Source: Rusavskia elegans
Taxonomy: Eukaryota > Ascomycota > Lecanoromycetes > Teloschistales > Teloschistaceae
Assembly: GCA_011316305.1 (NCBI GenBank)
Contig: SAUG01000044.1
Span: 647,711 to 711,710 of the forward strand
Direction of reading: 5' to 3'
Length of the DNA: 64,000 nt
A program made the translations under genes and the position numbers. The stretch's first letter is position 1. The number at the start of each line of letters is the position of its first letter. This document shows, piece after piece, positions 45,481 to 59,462 of this stretch. The notes below the pieces were generated by a model. It made no database searches. It was not told the DNA's origin and worked only from the letters and a program-made list of their open reading frames with translations.

Positions 45481-48184
45481 GTAAAAGAATCGAAAATTTA
45501 TCGATTTAGTTAGTCTATTCCGGGCTTTCTAAATTTTAATCCGTATTTTCTAGAAATTCCGCCGATATAACCTCCGATTTAATACTAATTTTATTTAACC
45601 TTCTTTTAAAATAATAGTAATGAATCTACTATTTTAGAAAGACCTATAATAATAGCCAGTTTAGTTCCGAATCTAATAACTAGTTTAGCTCCGAACCTAC
45701 CGCTTTAAAAAAATCCTATAATAATAATTAGTTTAATTCCGAACCTGCCGCCTTAAAATCCTATAATAAATACCGATATAACTATTTTTATTTAAAATTA
45801 TTTATATTATCGAAACGGCCCGAATTAAATTCTTTATTATATTTTCTACTATAGTAGTTACGGGGGTATAGATTCGTAACTATATACAGAATTTTCGACG
45901 TATTAATCTTTTTCTATAATACGATATTTAGATACTAGTCCTAATATAAACTATCTAGTAATAGGTCGTTTCTAATACGGCTATTTATAGCTTTTAATAT
46001 ATCTTTAATTCGATTTTAATAGATTAGAGCTAATTCTATTAGTAGCTACTAGCCTAGATTTAGATCTAAAAACTTACGTTTTCTTCTACTATAGCTTTTT
46101 CGAGTAACTATCCCGGGTCTCGAAACTAATAGCGGATACGGTTTATTTTTAAAACGATATTTATATTATTTAGCTTCGTATTCGGCGCTTTTATTTATCT
46201 ATATCTAACTATTACGGAATCGATTTCTAAAACTAGAATCTATTACGGCTTCGTATATACGACTATTAAAATTTTCTAATATAAATTAGCCTATATTTAT
46301 AATTAATATAGAAAGTAGATCTATAAATAGAAGGAATATCGGCCCGCATTTCTCTAATAGATATAGTTTATATAGAAACCTTCTATAATTCCGTCTATAA
46401 TAATATAATTTCGGAATATTCCGCTAGAACCTTTATAGAGCGTAAATAGATAGACCGCTATATTTCCGAAAATATATATAAAAATAGCCTCCGAATTCTC
46501 TACTTTTTTTACTTTCTATATAAATTCTTTATCGGTTATTTTTATTAAACGAAGCTACCGTTTCGGCCTATTAAAATCTAGTTATTAAATTAAATCCAAC
46601 TACTATTCCGAGTATTTAAATATATCGTTAGAATATCGATACTTTCTATAAATAAACTAAATTAGAATATATTCGGCTTTTAGTTTCGGGCGGCTTCGGG
46701 AAAATTTATATTCGATTTTAATTCTATTATTAGAATCCGATCCTTTTTCTACTTCGGGGCGATAGCGCTTTTTCCGCGTTAGGTCTATTTCTAATTCTAC
46801 TTCTTCGAGATCTATTACTACTAAACTATTATAGTAAATTATATCTATTTTCGAAAATAGATTATAGAACGCTGATTCGGGAATAATAGTTTTTTTATAA
46901 AATCGGGGTATAGCTCGCTTCGGGTATAAAAACCGACTTCGAAAAAATAATCCCGGGTAATTCAATAGTATCTATTATAGACCCTTTAAAGTATTTATAA
47001 AGCAGGTTTATAATTTTATAATTATCTATAATTAGAATCTTAATATTTTCTAATATAGATATAAATACCGATTCGAGTTCTATATTCTTTTAAATAATTA
47101 AATTAACTAAAGATTCGACTTTTAAAACTGCCGTATTTACCTTTTCTAATTTTTTTATTAATTTTCTTTCTAGATTCGGTAAATTCTTTTCTATAATTTA
47201 GAAAAGAATCGGGATTATCCGCCCGAGAAGAAGGCGATCTATAAATATAAATCTGCCTTAATCGATATCGGCTCCGGTATTCTATATCGATAGTCCTTTT
47301 ATATTATCTAGATCGATTCCGTCTAAAACTATTAATATAGCGTACGGTTCTATAGCGGGAGTAGATTTCGAAAGTTTATTAGATTCGGCCGAAATAGAAG
47401 TATATTTTTCTATTTTAGCTTTTTTTAGAATATCCGTTTATTCTAGTATATTATTATACTAGGTAGATTTTGATCCAGATTTAGAGTATATATTAACTAA
47501 AACTATAGTAATTTTCGATTCTATAATTAAATAGTAGATATAGGTTCGATATTAATAATTCGGTAAATTCGTAACTTTCCTATACTATTTCTATATTAAT
47601 ATTTCCTTAATCTACTACGAAAAGATAAGTTCCGATTTAAAATCCGAAAATAAAAATATTAAAAATCTTAGACTAAGAATTCCTAGAAGGTCGTTCGTAC
47701 GGTATCTTCTACCGTTACTAAAGCCCTAGGGATTAGAGAGATACGCGCTAGATCTAAAAAGGTAGAAATATAAATAAACTAGGAAAATAATTTTAAAATA
47801 TATTATAGATTAGACGAAATCTTTTTAATACTAAAAATTACTTTTTTTAACGGTTTTTAAAGCAGAGCTTTAACAAGTCCGGAAGCTATATAGGGCCGAT
47901 AATAGACTACGAAGCGAGATATAAGCGAGTAGAATATATCGGTCCGATATAGCGACGAGCTCGTTCTATTATAGTAGAAAATAGATTATATACCATCTGG
48001 TAGAATATATTAGAATTTTCTAATATAATTAGAAAATACAAGATAATATATTATATTTTCGATATTATCTCGATTAGTATTTGTCGATTATATATATTAT
48101 TCTATAATTTATAAATTCAATACCTTGAATTATTTAAACCAGATCCTAAGTAATATTATTAGCGGTTTAAATAAATTACTAGTA
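45481..48184. repeat. RIP-mutated DNA downstream of the Helitron
   Basis: This sequence is CG-richer than typical RIP DNA but has no recognised motif. A 102-codon minus frame at 46657-46965 is open only by chance as far as I can tell. It may include the Helitron 3' region; the terminal hairpin and CTRR end were not found by eye. Confidence 0.4.
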
Positions 48185-48545
48185 GAAATAATAAATTCCT
48201 TTAATACGAATAGTTATAAAAGATATTAAAATTATATTATTTCCGCTATCTATATTGTTTTAGATAAAATAGTAACTTTTATATTCGATATATATAAATA
48301 CCATTTTCTCGTTTTATTCTATATATAAACGTCGAATATTCTATTATATTCTATTTTTAACTTTTAGAAAATCAATTAAAACTATATTTATTAACAGAAA
48401 TCGGATTCTAATTAACTTTAGTAAAATTAAAGGTTTTTTTTCTATTAGAAGTATCGAAATTAATATCGACGACTCTATATACTAGAATAGATATTAATTT
48501 TATAACAGCGATAATACCATCTATCTATATAGTCTATTGTTCTAT
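48185..48545. repeat. Dispersed ~370-bp repeat, copy 2
   Basis: This is the counterpart of 17620-17985. It shares AATATCGACGACTCTATATA and the sequence leading into it. It is RIP-mutated and non-coding. Confidence 0.45.
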
Positions 48546-49206
48546 TGATTCGATAATATATAGTTTTGTTATATTTTTTAACTACACAACCTCCACTAAT
48601 AATCTATAAAATTCGGGAATAGAAATCGAAAATAGAAAAATTTCTTTAAAATACTATTTTTGTTTTTTTATTTCTATATTTCTTTTTATTATTAGTTTAT
48701 TTGTTTTATTTCTCTAGATTCGAATTTAAATATAGTTTCTATAGAAATGGTTTATTCTAGAAAGAAATCTAGATTTTTCTCTACGAAATGATAAATTCGA
48801 TAGAGAACGCGTTATAAAATATATTGGTTTTATTGTTATATATATCTAAATTACTAATGGAAATAAATAATAAATCTATTCTAATTTATTTAAAACCGAA
48901 ATTCTACTAAAACGTCAAATTATAACTATAATAAAAATAAATATTATATAAAAGATTTCGATAAAAGATATAAAATTACGAAAATATTATTAGAGATTTT
49001 TCACTATAGAAAACGGAGAAAAATTTAGATAAAAAAAATCTTATTTTATATTCCATAATTCGAGTATAGATCGGCTCTATAGTTAATTTTTTAAAAAAGA
49101 ATTTAATAAATCCATTCTATATAATTGGATAGTAAATTTTCTTTTTACTAGTTTCCTTTTATAATAAAATATTTTTGTTAAATTTAATATATATATATAT
49201 ATTATT
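48546..49206. repeat. RIP-mutated AT-rich DNA
   Basis: Nothing recognisable. Confidence 0.4.
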
Positions 49207-49326
49207 GCCTGGGTGGCGCAGTGGTAATACTACGTGACCTGACGATCTAACGGATTCAGTTTCAGCGCTTTTCGGAATTAACGAAATTAAATCCGATAGA
49301 TCGGAGATTCGAATCTCTCGAAGGCC
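49207..49326 (+). tRNA. tRNA-like Pol III sequence, RIP-damaged (tRNA pseudogene or SINE head)
   Basis: It starts GCCTGGGTGGCGCAGTGGTA, containing a good A box (TGGCGCAGTGG). It ends GGAGATTCGAATCTCTCGAA then GGC, where GATTCGAATCT is a B box (GGTTCGAATCC) with both CC/GG positions changed by transition. A 5-bp T-arm-like stem flanks the B box. The 5' GCCT can pair with the 3' AGGC, but the rest of the acceptor stem is mismatched. At 120 bp it is long for a tRNA, implying an intron, a variable arm or a SINE body. I could not assign an anticodon. Confidence 0.5.
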
Positions 49327-50305
49327 TACTAATATTTAAGTTTTTTCTATAAATTAAATCGACATTTAAAAAAATTTTATTATATATAGGAATTATTTTA
49401 ATCGTTTCGATCGAAGTAAATTATATTAATTAGAGTTAAATAGACTACAATTTCTCTCTAGATTTTAGTCTAGATCTAGCTTTTTCGAAAATCTTAAATT
49501 AAATTCGCAGTAAAATATTAAGATACTAAACCAAATAATTACGTTATCTAATCGACCTAGCGCTTCTAACGTTAAAATCGTAAAAGATTAAAATCAAAGT
49601 TCGATCAGTTGATCGTATATATAGAAATATATATATTATTTAAAATTAATCAATTTTTAGATTTTTACTATAAATAGCAATATAGCAAATTATAAATTTA
49701 ATTTGTAAATTTTATTAAAAGTTGCTATTTGATGGCTTTAATTATTTGATAAAATTATTTAGAATATAATGCTGCGGATACTTTCGTATTTATTTTATAT
49801 AGATAAATAATTGTCTAATTAAATTCTGTAGTTGATTCTAGCAACTAATATCATTTTTTATATTTTAGATTTCTATAGATTTTTTATTATTATAACTTGA
49901 ATTGATAATCTACAGTATTACTATATATAGTTTTAAATTCGAAAACGTATATTTTCAAATTATATACAATCTATAGATATATAATCAAAACCGAAGTAAA
50001 CCAATAGATAGAAAATTTACTAATTGGTTATACTAAATAAATATATTAAATATTTATTAAAACACTATATATAGTACCGATCTAGAATCGAATTATATAA
50101 TATCAAAAGGAAATTCTATTTATCTAGATCTCTTTTTTTCTAATCTTACAGAAATGATTTAAACTAGTAGAATATATAAATGCCAAGTTATTTTAAATTA
50201 GATTAATGACTGAAACTAATAGATCTACGTTATATAAAGTAATGTAACTAGCAACGAAATATAGAATTATATTATTCTATTAACCAGCCCGAATTTTTTA
50301 TAATT
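49327..50305. repeat. AT-rich DNA, nothing recognised
   Basis: AT-rich with partial RIP signature. No terminal repeats or frames are supported. Confidence 0.4.
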
Positions 50306-50660
50306 CTAATTATCTATAGCCGCCTATAGCCGATCTAGCCGAATTTTCTAATAAAGACTTTTAGCGTACGGCTACCTATCGGTACTATTAGCGACTTTTT
50401 ATATATATATCGTTTTTTATTTCTATAGATAGTTTCTTTTACTAGTCGATAATATATTTATTAAATATATATAGTTTCTCTTTTTTTAGTTATCGTTATA
50501 ACGAAACTATTTCGTAATATTATAGTTTTATCTCTACAGCAATATAGAATTAATTATAATAATTTATATTAATAGTCTTTTACGATTTAATTGTTCGGAC
50601 TACGTTTATAGCTATAGCTAGACTCGAGCGTAACGTCCGCTAATATATAGAAATATTATA
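50306..50660 (+). repeat. 5' LTR
   Basis: Direct repeat of 54881-55233 with RIP-type differences. It ends ...AAATATTATA where the partner ends ...GACGTTACA. Confidence 0.75.
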
Positions 50661-51655
50661 TTTTATCGATTCCGGAAAATAGATAAAAATCGAATATTTA
50701 TCTAACTAATATTATTCGGATAATCCGTAGAAATATTAATTAATTCGATAACTATTAGAAGTATTCTATTCAAAAAATATACAAAAAAAAAGTAACGTCT
50801 ATTTCAATAAAAAAACAGAACTTTATTTTATAGAAACTATTAATAAAATAGATTTTATTAAAATCTGATTTTTAATTAAACGTCTATAGATACGAAGTAA
50901 TAGATATAAAGAAAAGATTATTTTCGATATTATAAAAATATAGAAGGAAATTTATCTAGATATTTATTAATTTATTTCTAGAATCTAGAAATCGAATAGA
51001 AATCGATACAAATAAAAATAGAAAGATATTTTTATAGTATATCTAAAAGGTTCGCCAGAACAAAAAAAAAATATAATACTTTTACGAGAAAATAGTAGAC
51101 TAAAAAAAAGTTAAATACTATAGATAAAATTCTATAACTATTTAAATACTTCTAGAATATACTAAAAAAACCGAGAAGAAATTAATTTTTATCGATTTAT
51201 ATCTAGAAAGATTACGAAATTGTTATTATAAATTCGAAAAAGCTAAAAGTTAAACTAATTTATAGACTAAACAATAAATAATTAAAAATAGTATAATAGT
51301 TTATAAATTATAACTCTAAACGAATATATATATAATACTTTAAATTAAAAATAGAATAACCGATAATATTCGTTCTAAAAAAAATAGAAATCTTCGATTT
51401 TATATTAATTTTAGACGATTTAATATAGTAATATAAAAAAATAAATATCTTCTATCCTTTTTAATAGATTTAAAAAGTAGAATCGGAAAAACTAAATAGT
51501 TTATAAAATTCGATCTAAAGAATACCTTTAAATTACTATTAAATAAAAAAGGATATAAATAGATAAACGCGTTTGAAGTAAAATATAAATTAATCGAAAA
51601 TTTAGTAATACTTTTTGAATTAATAAACACTTCTATAACTTTATAATAAATAGTT

Positions 51656-52686
51656 CCCTTCTGGGAGGCTCCTATCTGGAGTTATATTGAGTTTTTATAT
51701 ATATATATATATGTTGCATTAACGTTATATACGGCAACGATTGTTGTATTTTACGTGCAAAGAAATTTTTACAGCCAAAGCAGTTCGTCAGGCAAGATTT
51801 GCAGCGCAGTCAATTACTTCTATTTGACTATTTTCTTCTTTATTCGCGATTACGAATCCTCTACTATATAAGTTATAAATCTTCTACTATATAAATATAA
51901 CTTCGTTACTCGCAGTCCTCGGTCTACCAGTCCTTCCTCGACGTTATATATAATTATCAGCTTCTAATATTTCCGCTATATCAACCTACTAAACTGCGAA
52001 ATAATTATCTACGTCCGTTACCTCGGCTATACTTATTATATAACCCGTATCTAAACGCTCTACTTAGCTATTAAGATACTCTTTAGCCCGCGTAGCTTTA
52101 AAAAGATTACTAGCTATAGAGTTATCTACTAGTATACTAGCTACTATAGCTAGAAGCTTTACCCGGTCGATTAGGCTAAAGGGGGGTAGAGAAGTCGGAT
52201 AGCGTATTTTAAAGGTAGTAAAAAAGAGATCTTTATCGAAGTTAGAATAGATTGCTCTAGCTATAATAAAGTAGTCGACGACCGTACGGGTAGATATAGT
52301 TATTACGGATATAGAAAAGTACTACCGTCTGGTTTAGCTTATAGCTATAGCTGTTACGGGAATATATACGTACGTAAAAGATTTTAGTAAATCGTAGTAC
52401 TTGCGAGAGTATAGTATTACAGAGTTTATATTACTAGTAAAAGAAGAAAAAGAAGCGATAACTGCGAGGTATACTTATCTATAAAAATTCGATATTAAGT
52501 TATCGGTAGAAGAATACGTTATATTATTAAATAAATTTAAATTAAAATTTAATAGAACCGTTATTTACGTTAATAGAACTGAAATATAAATTCTACTACC
52601 GTATATTCGATACTGGTATACTAACGCTTGATTTGCTTACCGAACCATTGGTTTACCGGGTACCAAAATCAAAACAAATTAACTAA
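51656..52686 (+). mobile_element. ~1-kb repeat family, copy 7, nested in the Gypsy RT
   Basis: This 1031-bp copy starts CCCTTCTGGGAGGCTCCTAT and ends CAAAACAAATTAACTAA. A perfect 13-bp duplication (ATAATAAATAGTT) lies at 51643-51655 and 52687-52699. Reading across one duplication copy, the RT frame continues exactly (GTT at 51653-51655 to AAT at 52700), so this is a clean later insertion. The minus strand retains LIDRVKLLAIVASIL-like coding text. Confidence 0.85.
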
Positions 52687-54880
52687 ATAATAAATAGTTA
52701 ATAAAATATTATATAACTTTCTGGATATTTTTATTATAGTCTATTTAGATAATATACTAATATTTTCCGTAATAAAAGAAAAGAATATTTAATATAATTA
52801 TAAAATATAATAAAGAATTTAAAAATATAGTTTTAGAATTAAAAAAAGAAATTAGAATTTATTAAAAAGAAAATTATCTTCTTAGAAAATAAAATTAAAT
52901 TAGGAAATATTACTATGGAATCTAATAAACTTTAAATAATAAAAAATTAGCTAATTTCAAATAATAAAAGTAATATATAAAGGTTTTTTAGTTTTATAGA
53001 ATTCTATCAAATTATAATAGAAGGAAACGCTAAAAAAATCGTTTTTCTATTTAATTTACTACGGAATAATACGATATTCCGATAGTTATAGATCGAAAGT
53101 AAAGTATTTAAAAATCTAAAATAGAGTTTCGTAAATAAATATATTTTAGATATATTTAATCTACATAAATAAATTATACTATTAACCGATATATCGGATA
53201 AAACTTTAGATTCCTATATAATTTAAAAAGGCAAATCGCTAGATTGCTATTCTAGAATATTAATATTAGCTAAAGTTAATTATATAACTACGGATAAAGA
53301 AAGATTAGAAATTATTATAAATTATATATATTAGAATATATATACTAGTAAAACGTTAAAAAAGGTAATAATCTATATTAACTATAAAAACCTTTTATTT
53401 TTTCTATTCGATATAAAATTTATCTAGAGGTAAATAAAATGGTTAGAATAGATTATTTAAAATAATTTTAAAATAGAATCTTTTAATAAAATAGATAATA
53501 TAGTTACTAATATTCTAAATCGAAAAGTAAATTTCAAAGCTACTAAAAAAATAAATATATCTTTATTAAAAAGAAATAGAAAAATACTAGTTAAAGTAAA
53601 AGCTTTAGAAAATAATAATAATACTATTCGATAAATATATAATTCTAAAACCGCGAGATATTAAATGATAATAAAAATATTAAAAAAAAATCTAAAAGAA
53701 AATCAAAATACTAGTATTTAAAAAATATATTAAAAAATATATTGAAATGTTTTCTAAATATATAATATTAAAGAAATGTAAAAAAAAACCGATTAGTAAA
53801 CTATATTCTATATAAATTCCAAAGTAACTATACTAATAAATTACAATAGATTTTATTATAGATTTTCCAGAATCGATAATTTTCTATAAATAGATATTAT
53901 AGAATATAATAGTAATAATAGTCGACGGCGTTATAAAATACGTGAGATTTATACGATATAAGATAATAATAATAGTAGAACAATTAGTATTTCTATTATA
54001 AAAAATATAGTTTTCTACGAAAATAGAATTATAAAAGAGATTATATTAGATAGAAATAAGCTTTTCATCTCTAATTTTATAAAAGAACTAATATAGGCGG
54101 TAGAAATAGAATAAATAATATTAATATTATTCTATCCGCAGATTAACGATTAGACGAAAGAAATAAAATAGATATTAGAAATCTATCTAAAGATTTATTA
54201 TTTAAAAAAAAATAACAACGAGATCTAATTTCTCTCGACGGTTTAAATAGCGATTAATTTATCGTCTAACGAAAATATTTAGATAATATCGAATAAAATC
54301 CTCTATAATAAAATATTAAGGCTGGAAATATCATCTGAAATAAAAAGTCTAATAGTATAAATAGTTATTAATAAATAAAAGAAAACTAGAATAAAATGAA
54401 AGTACAAATTTAGAAAACTAAAAAAAGAATTGAAAGAAAGTAGATAAATCTAGAAAAAACTATAATTTCCAAAAAGAAAAGAAAATACTACTATAGATAA
54501 AAAGATTTAACGGATAGAAAATTAGAAAGACTATATATTAGAACCTTTAAAATTTAGAATATTAAAGAAATAATAGTATATTTTAAACTTTCGGTAACGG
54601 TAATTTTTTTAAATTTTATATTAGCTTTTTTAAAAAAATTTTCGGTAGCGTACTATTAGCTAAAATTTAAAACTATTAGATTTAAAAAGAATATAAAATC
54701 TAACGAATAGTTAAAAAAAAAGAGATAGATAATTTTTCAATTAAATAGAAAAGATTTTTCGATAAAGATAATATATAGAAATCTAGAAAATATTATAAAG
54801 ATATTTAAAAAACTTTAAAAAGATTTAGAAAAACGCTATAGAGAGAGCTATTTCTGAAAGATTGGCTAAATAAACGAGTC

Positions 54881-55233
54881 TAATTATCTATAGCTGTCTA
54901 TAGCCGACCTAGCCGACCTTTCTAATAAAGGTTTTTAGCGTACGGCTATCTATCGGTACAATCGGCTATTTTGTATATATATATCGCTTTTTATTTCTAT
55001 AGATAGCCTTCTTTATTAGTAATTAATATAAATATTCAATATATTTAGTTATTATTTTTTTTAATTACCTCTATAATAATTTTGTTTTAATATTATAACC
55101 GTACCTCTCCGGCTATATAGGATTAGTTATAATAATCTACGCTAGGATTCCTTTACTATTTAGTAGTTCGGACTACGCCTACGGCTATAGCTAGGCTCGA
55201 ACGTAACGCCCGCTGATATATAGAGACGTTACA
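54881..55233 (+). repeat. 3' LTR
   Basis: Direct repeat of 50306-50660 and less RIP-mutated than it. Confidence 0.75.
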
Positions 55234-55646
55234 GTCGAGTCCGAGTCGAATTCTAATATTAGATTCGAGAATCGGGTCGGATTATAAAATTAGATTCGAA
55301 AACTCGATAGAAATATCCGACCCGATACGAAAATATTAGAAGTAATATTTGAAAATATTTAAAAATATCTAAATTAATCTATTAATTCGTTTTTAAAATA
55401 GTAATATAACTAGATAGTACGTTCCGATCTTTTAAAATTTAGAATACTAAATTATTTAATTAATTAGAGTTTTTTTTTTATTATAGTTTAACAGGTCCTA
55501 ATATATTTCAGCGGGTTTTCGGAACCGGATCGAACTTTAAACTAAAATTCGAAAACCTGTCGGATCGAATTCTAAAATTCAAAGACTCGACTCGGGTCGG
55601 ATCGAATCTTCGAAATCGGATTCGAAATCCGACCTGACGGCCAGTC
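55234..55646. mobile_element. Inverted-repeat element, GACTGGCC family, copy 4
   Basis: The right end is intact (CCGACCTGACGGCCAGTC followed by TA). The left end starts directly after the LTR as GTCGAGTCCGAGTCGAATT and lacks the GACTGGCC tip. Motif-rich arms and an AT-rich centre are as in copy 3. Confidence 0.55.
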
Positions 55647-58600
55647 TAAATAAAGTTAATTTTAGTTATTAGAATTAGAGTAATATCAAAATAAACTTTA
55701 GAAATACGAAAAGATTATAAACTGGAAATTATTGACTATCGCGAAAATAAAATGGACTTCGAATACTATTAAAGTAATTTTGTTAAAATTGTAGATTTTT
55801 TTAATAATACTATAGTGCTAAATTTTTCAATCTATCTTGAAAATTACTAAGTTATTTATCTATAGAATCTATTCTAAATCTATTTAAATCGAAGATTTTC
55901 AACGGATTTAGTATATAAACAGGACGTTAATCGTATATACGAAAAGTTTAATACGAAATTATAAAATAAATATATCTAGAAATACAATTTAAAAAGTATA
56001 GAAATATATTATTTATTATTAAAGAGATTAAAATTACCGAAATTAAAAATCACTAATAAATATTCCGCGACTTTATATTTACTATTAAAAGTTTTTAATT
56101 TACTATCGTATATATCTTAGAACTATTGCTCTACGTTTTAGAAAAAACTAAATTTAAAATGAAATATAATAATTTCAATACTTAGTTATATTAATAATTT
56201 TAAATATAAAAAATAAAATTATTCTATTTTATACCGCCTTTTTTACCGCAGAAAGAAAAAATAATAGTAATAAAAATAAAGATAAAGGGAAAAAAAATAA
56301 AAGAAAATTTAAATATATTTATAGAATAGACTGACTCTATATAGATTTTTTTCTTTATTCGAATCGATTATTCTAGTATTATATCTTTCTAGAAATCTAT
56401 TTCAGAAATGACAAAATATATTCGCGAAAATAAAAAAATACTAAATTTAAAAAAAGATTAATAAAAAATATAAATCTCTAAAAAATAACAAATTAAATAA
56501 AAATAAAAATAAAAAAATAGTAATAGTATTTTAAAAAAAGTTTATCTATTTTCAACTTCTATCTTTGAATTTTATAGAATCTAGAAAGTGGTTCTTTTTA
56601 AAATATATATAACGTAATAATATATTCGCGATTCTATAAATGGAAAGATTTATTAAATATCCAATAATTTCATATAGAATATAGCAGGGTTCTCGCTATT
56701 TTTTTACAGAATAAAATAAAAAGATATTATTTATATATATCGAAAACAAAGTTATCGCTTTTTCGAAAATAGAATAGATAATAAATAATATATAGTACTA
56801 GTATATTTCGCGGCTATTAGATTCAAAATAATTTACAACTAATATTAGTTATTAAATCGTCCTGTTAATAAAACTATCAAGTAATTACTTTAGATAGCTT
56901 AAGATTTAGAATATATAAATTGTAATAAAGTAGCTATAATACGTATTTCCGAGATTTATATATTATTAAAAGAGTTTAAAGTAATTTTATATACTTTTAA
57001 AATATTAGAAGATTCGGGCAAGCTATTCTATCGAGTATTTTATAGTCTAATTTTTAATAAAACAAGTTCTATAATAGATAAATTTATTTTATATTTAGTT
57101 TTAATTCTAATAAATTATTAGACTATGAAAATATATCGATAGATTTGGAAAATATATATAATATTACAATGTATTTTAAAATTTTGTAAAATATATTATA
57201 ATTTAGTAGTAATAGTTTGATATTAAAATAAAAAGTTTATATTAAAAGAAAAATCGCAGAAATTTCTGGATAAAGACGGAATTATTAAAAAATTATCTAT
57301 TAATAATTAGTTTAATTCAAAATAGATATTTGAAACGTTTTAACTATATTTTAACTTTAAAGATAAAAGTATCACGGTACCGCGTATATCGACTAGTCTA
57401 TCTAAAGTTCTAGATTATCGATTCTATATTATATTTAGTATTCCGAATGCCGAAATATAAATTTAATCAGAAAATTTCTTTTAAAATAGTAATAGAAATG
57501 ATATTCTATTTCGAATATTTTAAAATTTCTAGTTATACAATTTACGTCTTAAATAATTATATTTCGAAATTCGATAAATTTTTTCTAAAAATCTGATTTA
57601 GTTTTCTAATTAGCTATAAAGATATAAATGTTTTTAAAATTCGGATTTTATTTATATTTAATTAAAACGCTACTCGCGATAAAATATTTTTTATTAAATT
57701 ATTTTATCAACTAAATTAAACCAATTAAAATTGTTTAAAAAAAATATTTATCTATAATACACTAGATATCTGATCTATAGAATTAAACTATTTTTTTATT
57801 ACCGAGTTTAGCGACGATAGCGAAGATAAAAAAATAAAGAAAGTAAATTATTCGATTAATCTAATATTAAATTATTTTAATAAAGAATATATTAAATATT
57901 TAAAAGCAAAAAAAAAAAAAAGATTTATCTTTTTTCGTCTTTTTTTTAGAGGGTAGAACATCTATGTAATATGTTCTAGAAAGTGGAATATCTCTGTAAT
58001 ATATTTTAAAAATTGAATATCTATATAATATAATTTATTCAATAAATACGGAAAGATTTTTCGAAATAATATCGTAGAAAAATTAAATAATAATATAACT
58101 CTATATTAAAAAACAGTTAATAAAATCTATATATTCGTTCGTATATAAACGAATTTCTATTATAAATAATATTCTATGAAATATTTATAGATTAGATTTA
58201 TTTATTTATAAATATAACTAATTAAAATCTCCGCTTTTACTAATAAAAAAAGAAATACGCCGCGTACTAAAATAAAAAATAGAGAAAGTAATTATTTTGC
58301 CGTTAAAGATAATAATTTACAGCCGCTATAAAACGAAGTTATTTATTTAAATTTTTAAATATAAATTGGATAATTAAAAATATCTGATTGAATTGAAAAT
58401 TCGATTCTACGCTAGAAAGAATATAAAATTTATGAACGAAAATATATATATATTAAATTTTATAATTTAGATCTTTCGATATAAAATAGCTATTATTATA
58501 TATTTCGATTTCGAAAGAAGATAATATAACGCTGATAGTTTATTCGCTAGTAGTTAACGTATTACTAGATTAAAAGCTTTTTCAACTTCGTTGTAATAAT

Positions 58601-59462
58601 TATACGATATAATATTGGATTCCCTGCTTTTAAATTCACGGAATTTTTAATTAATGTAACGGCAATATACTATAGAACAATTTTATAAGTAATATCGAAT
58701 CTAGAATATAGTAAATATTTCAATATTTTCTATACTACGAAGATAAAGATATAAATATTATACGATTTTTATCATTTGATATATTATTTCCTAATACTAC
58801 GAAAAATCGATATAACTCGTAAAGCTATAGTTTTAAACTATTTAACGATATAATCGATTTGAAAATTTTCAGATAAAAGACAGTCTATATAGTTCTATAG
58901 AAGTTAAATCTCTTAGAATTATATCCGCCGGAAGAGAATTTATATAGTAATAAAAGTTTTCGAATGAATTTTATTAGATTTAAAATATATACCGTATATT
59001 TAGATAAATTATATATATTATATCCGATTTTTATAGAATACAAAATCGTAGTTTATAAATAAACTAGATTATATAGACATTTGTTATTAATAGTTCCTTT
59101 AGTAGTTTTATAAAAGTTACGTTTATAATAAATATATATAATTGGTCTACTATAACTATTCTAGCGAACGGATTGACTAGAATATTATAGCATTTATACT
59201 AAAAACTTTTTATTTTATAATTAGATATTTAAAATACTACGTTAAATAATATTTAAATACGTATTTTAATAAAAATATATTATATACTAAATTCGACGTC
59301 GTCTATCTTTTTTTAAATTTAAATAATTTAAATAAAACGACGTTGTTATAAATCATTTAAACTGCCTGCAGTTTATATAGAATTTAATAGAGGTAGAGAT
59401 ACTAGCCGATAGTGCCGGCTAACTAATACGCTGACTAAATTTCGTTTAATCGCGGCTTATTA
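55647..59462. repeat. Long AT-rich RIP-mutated region
   Basis: About 3.8 kb of very AT-rich DNA with no open frame, terminal repeat or motif I can support. Confidence 0.45.

Larger units (their letters stand above)
50306..55233 (+). mobile_element. Ty3/Gypsy-type LTR retrotransposon, RIP-mutated, interrupted
   Basis: Two ~354-bp direct repeats, 50306-50660 and 54881-55233, are the LTRs; both contain TTTTTAGCGTACGGCTA-like or TTTAGCGTACGGCTA sequence and TAGCTATAGCTAG. Between them the reverse transcriptase is legible. KFDLKNTFK is at 51506 and YLDN (YLDD in the family) is at 52742. An LG-I-hinge region near 52890 and an RNase H segment at about 53380 follow. Domain order RT then RNase H and the motif style are Ty3/Gypsy. 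The leader before RT is only ~0.7 kb, too short for a normal gag and protease, so this copy is internally deleted. The RT is split by the insertion at 51656-52686. Confidence 0.82.

Noticed and set aside
46657..46965. 102-residue minus-strand open frame
   Set aside because: It lies in RIP-mutated DNA with no start context, motif or splice support. Loss of CA/TG does not exclude chance open frames on the other strand.
51400..51630. 76-residue minus-strand open frame
   Set aside because: It is antisense to the Gypsy reverse transcriptase, which is clearly coded on the plus strand.
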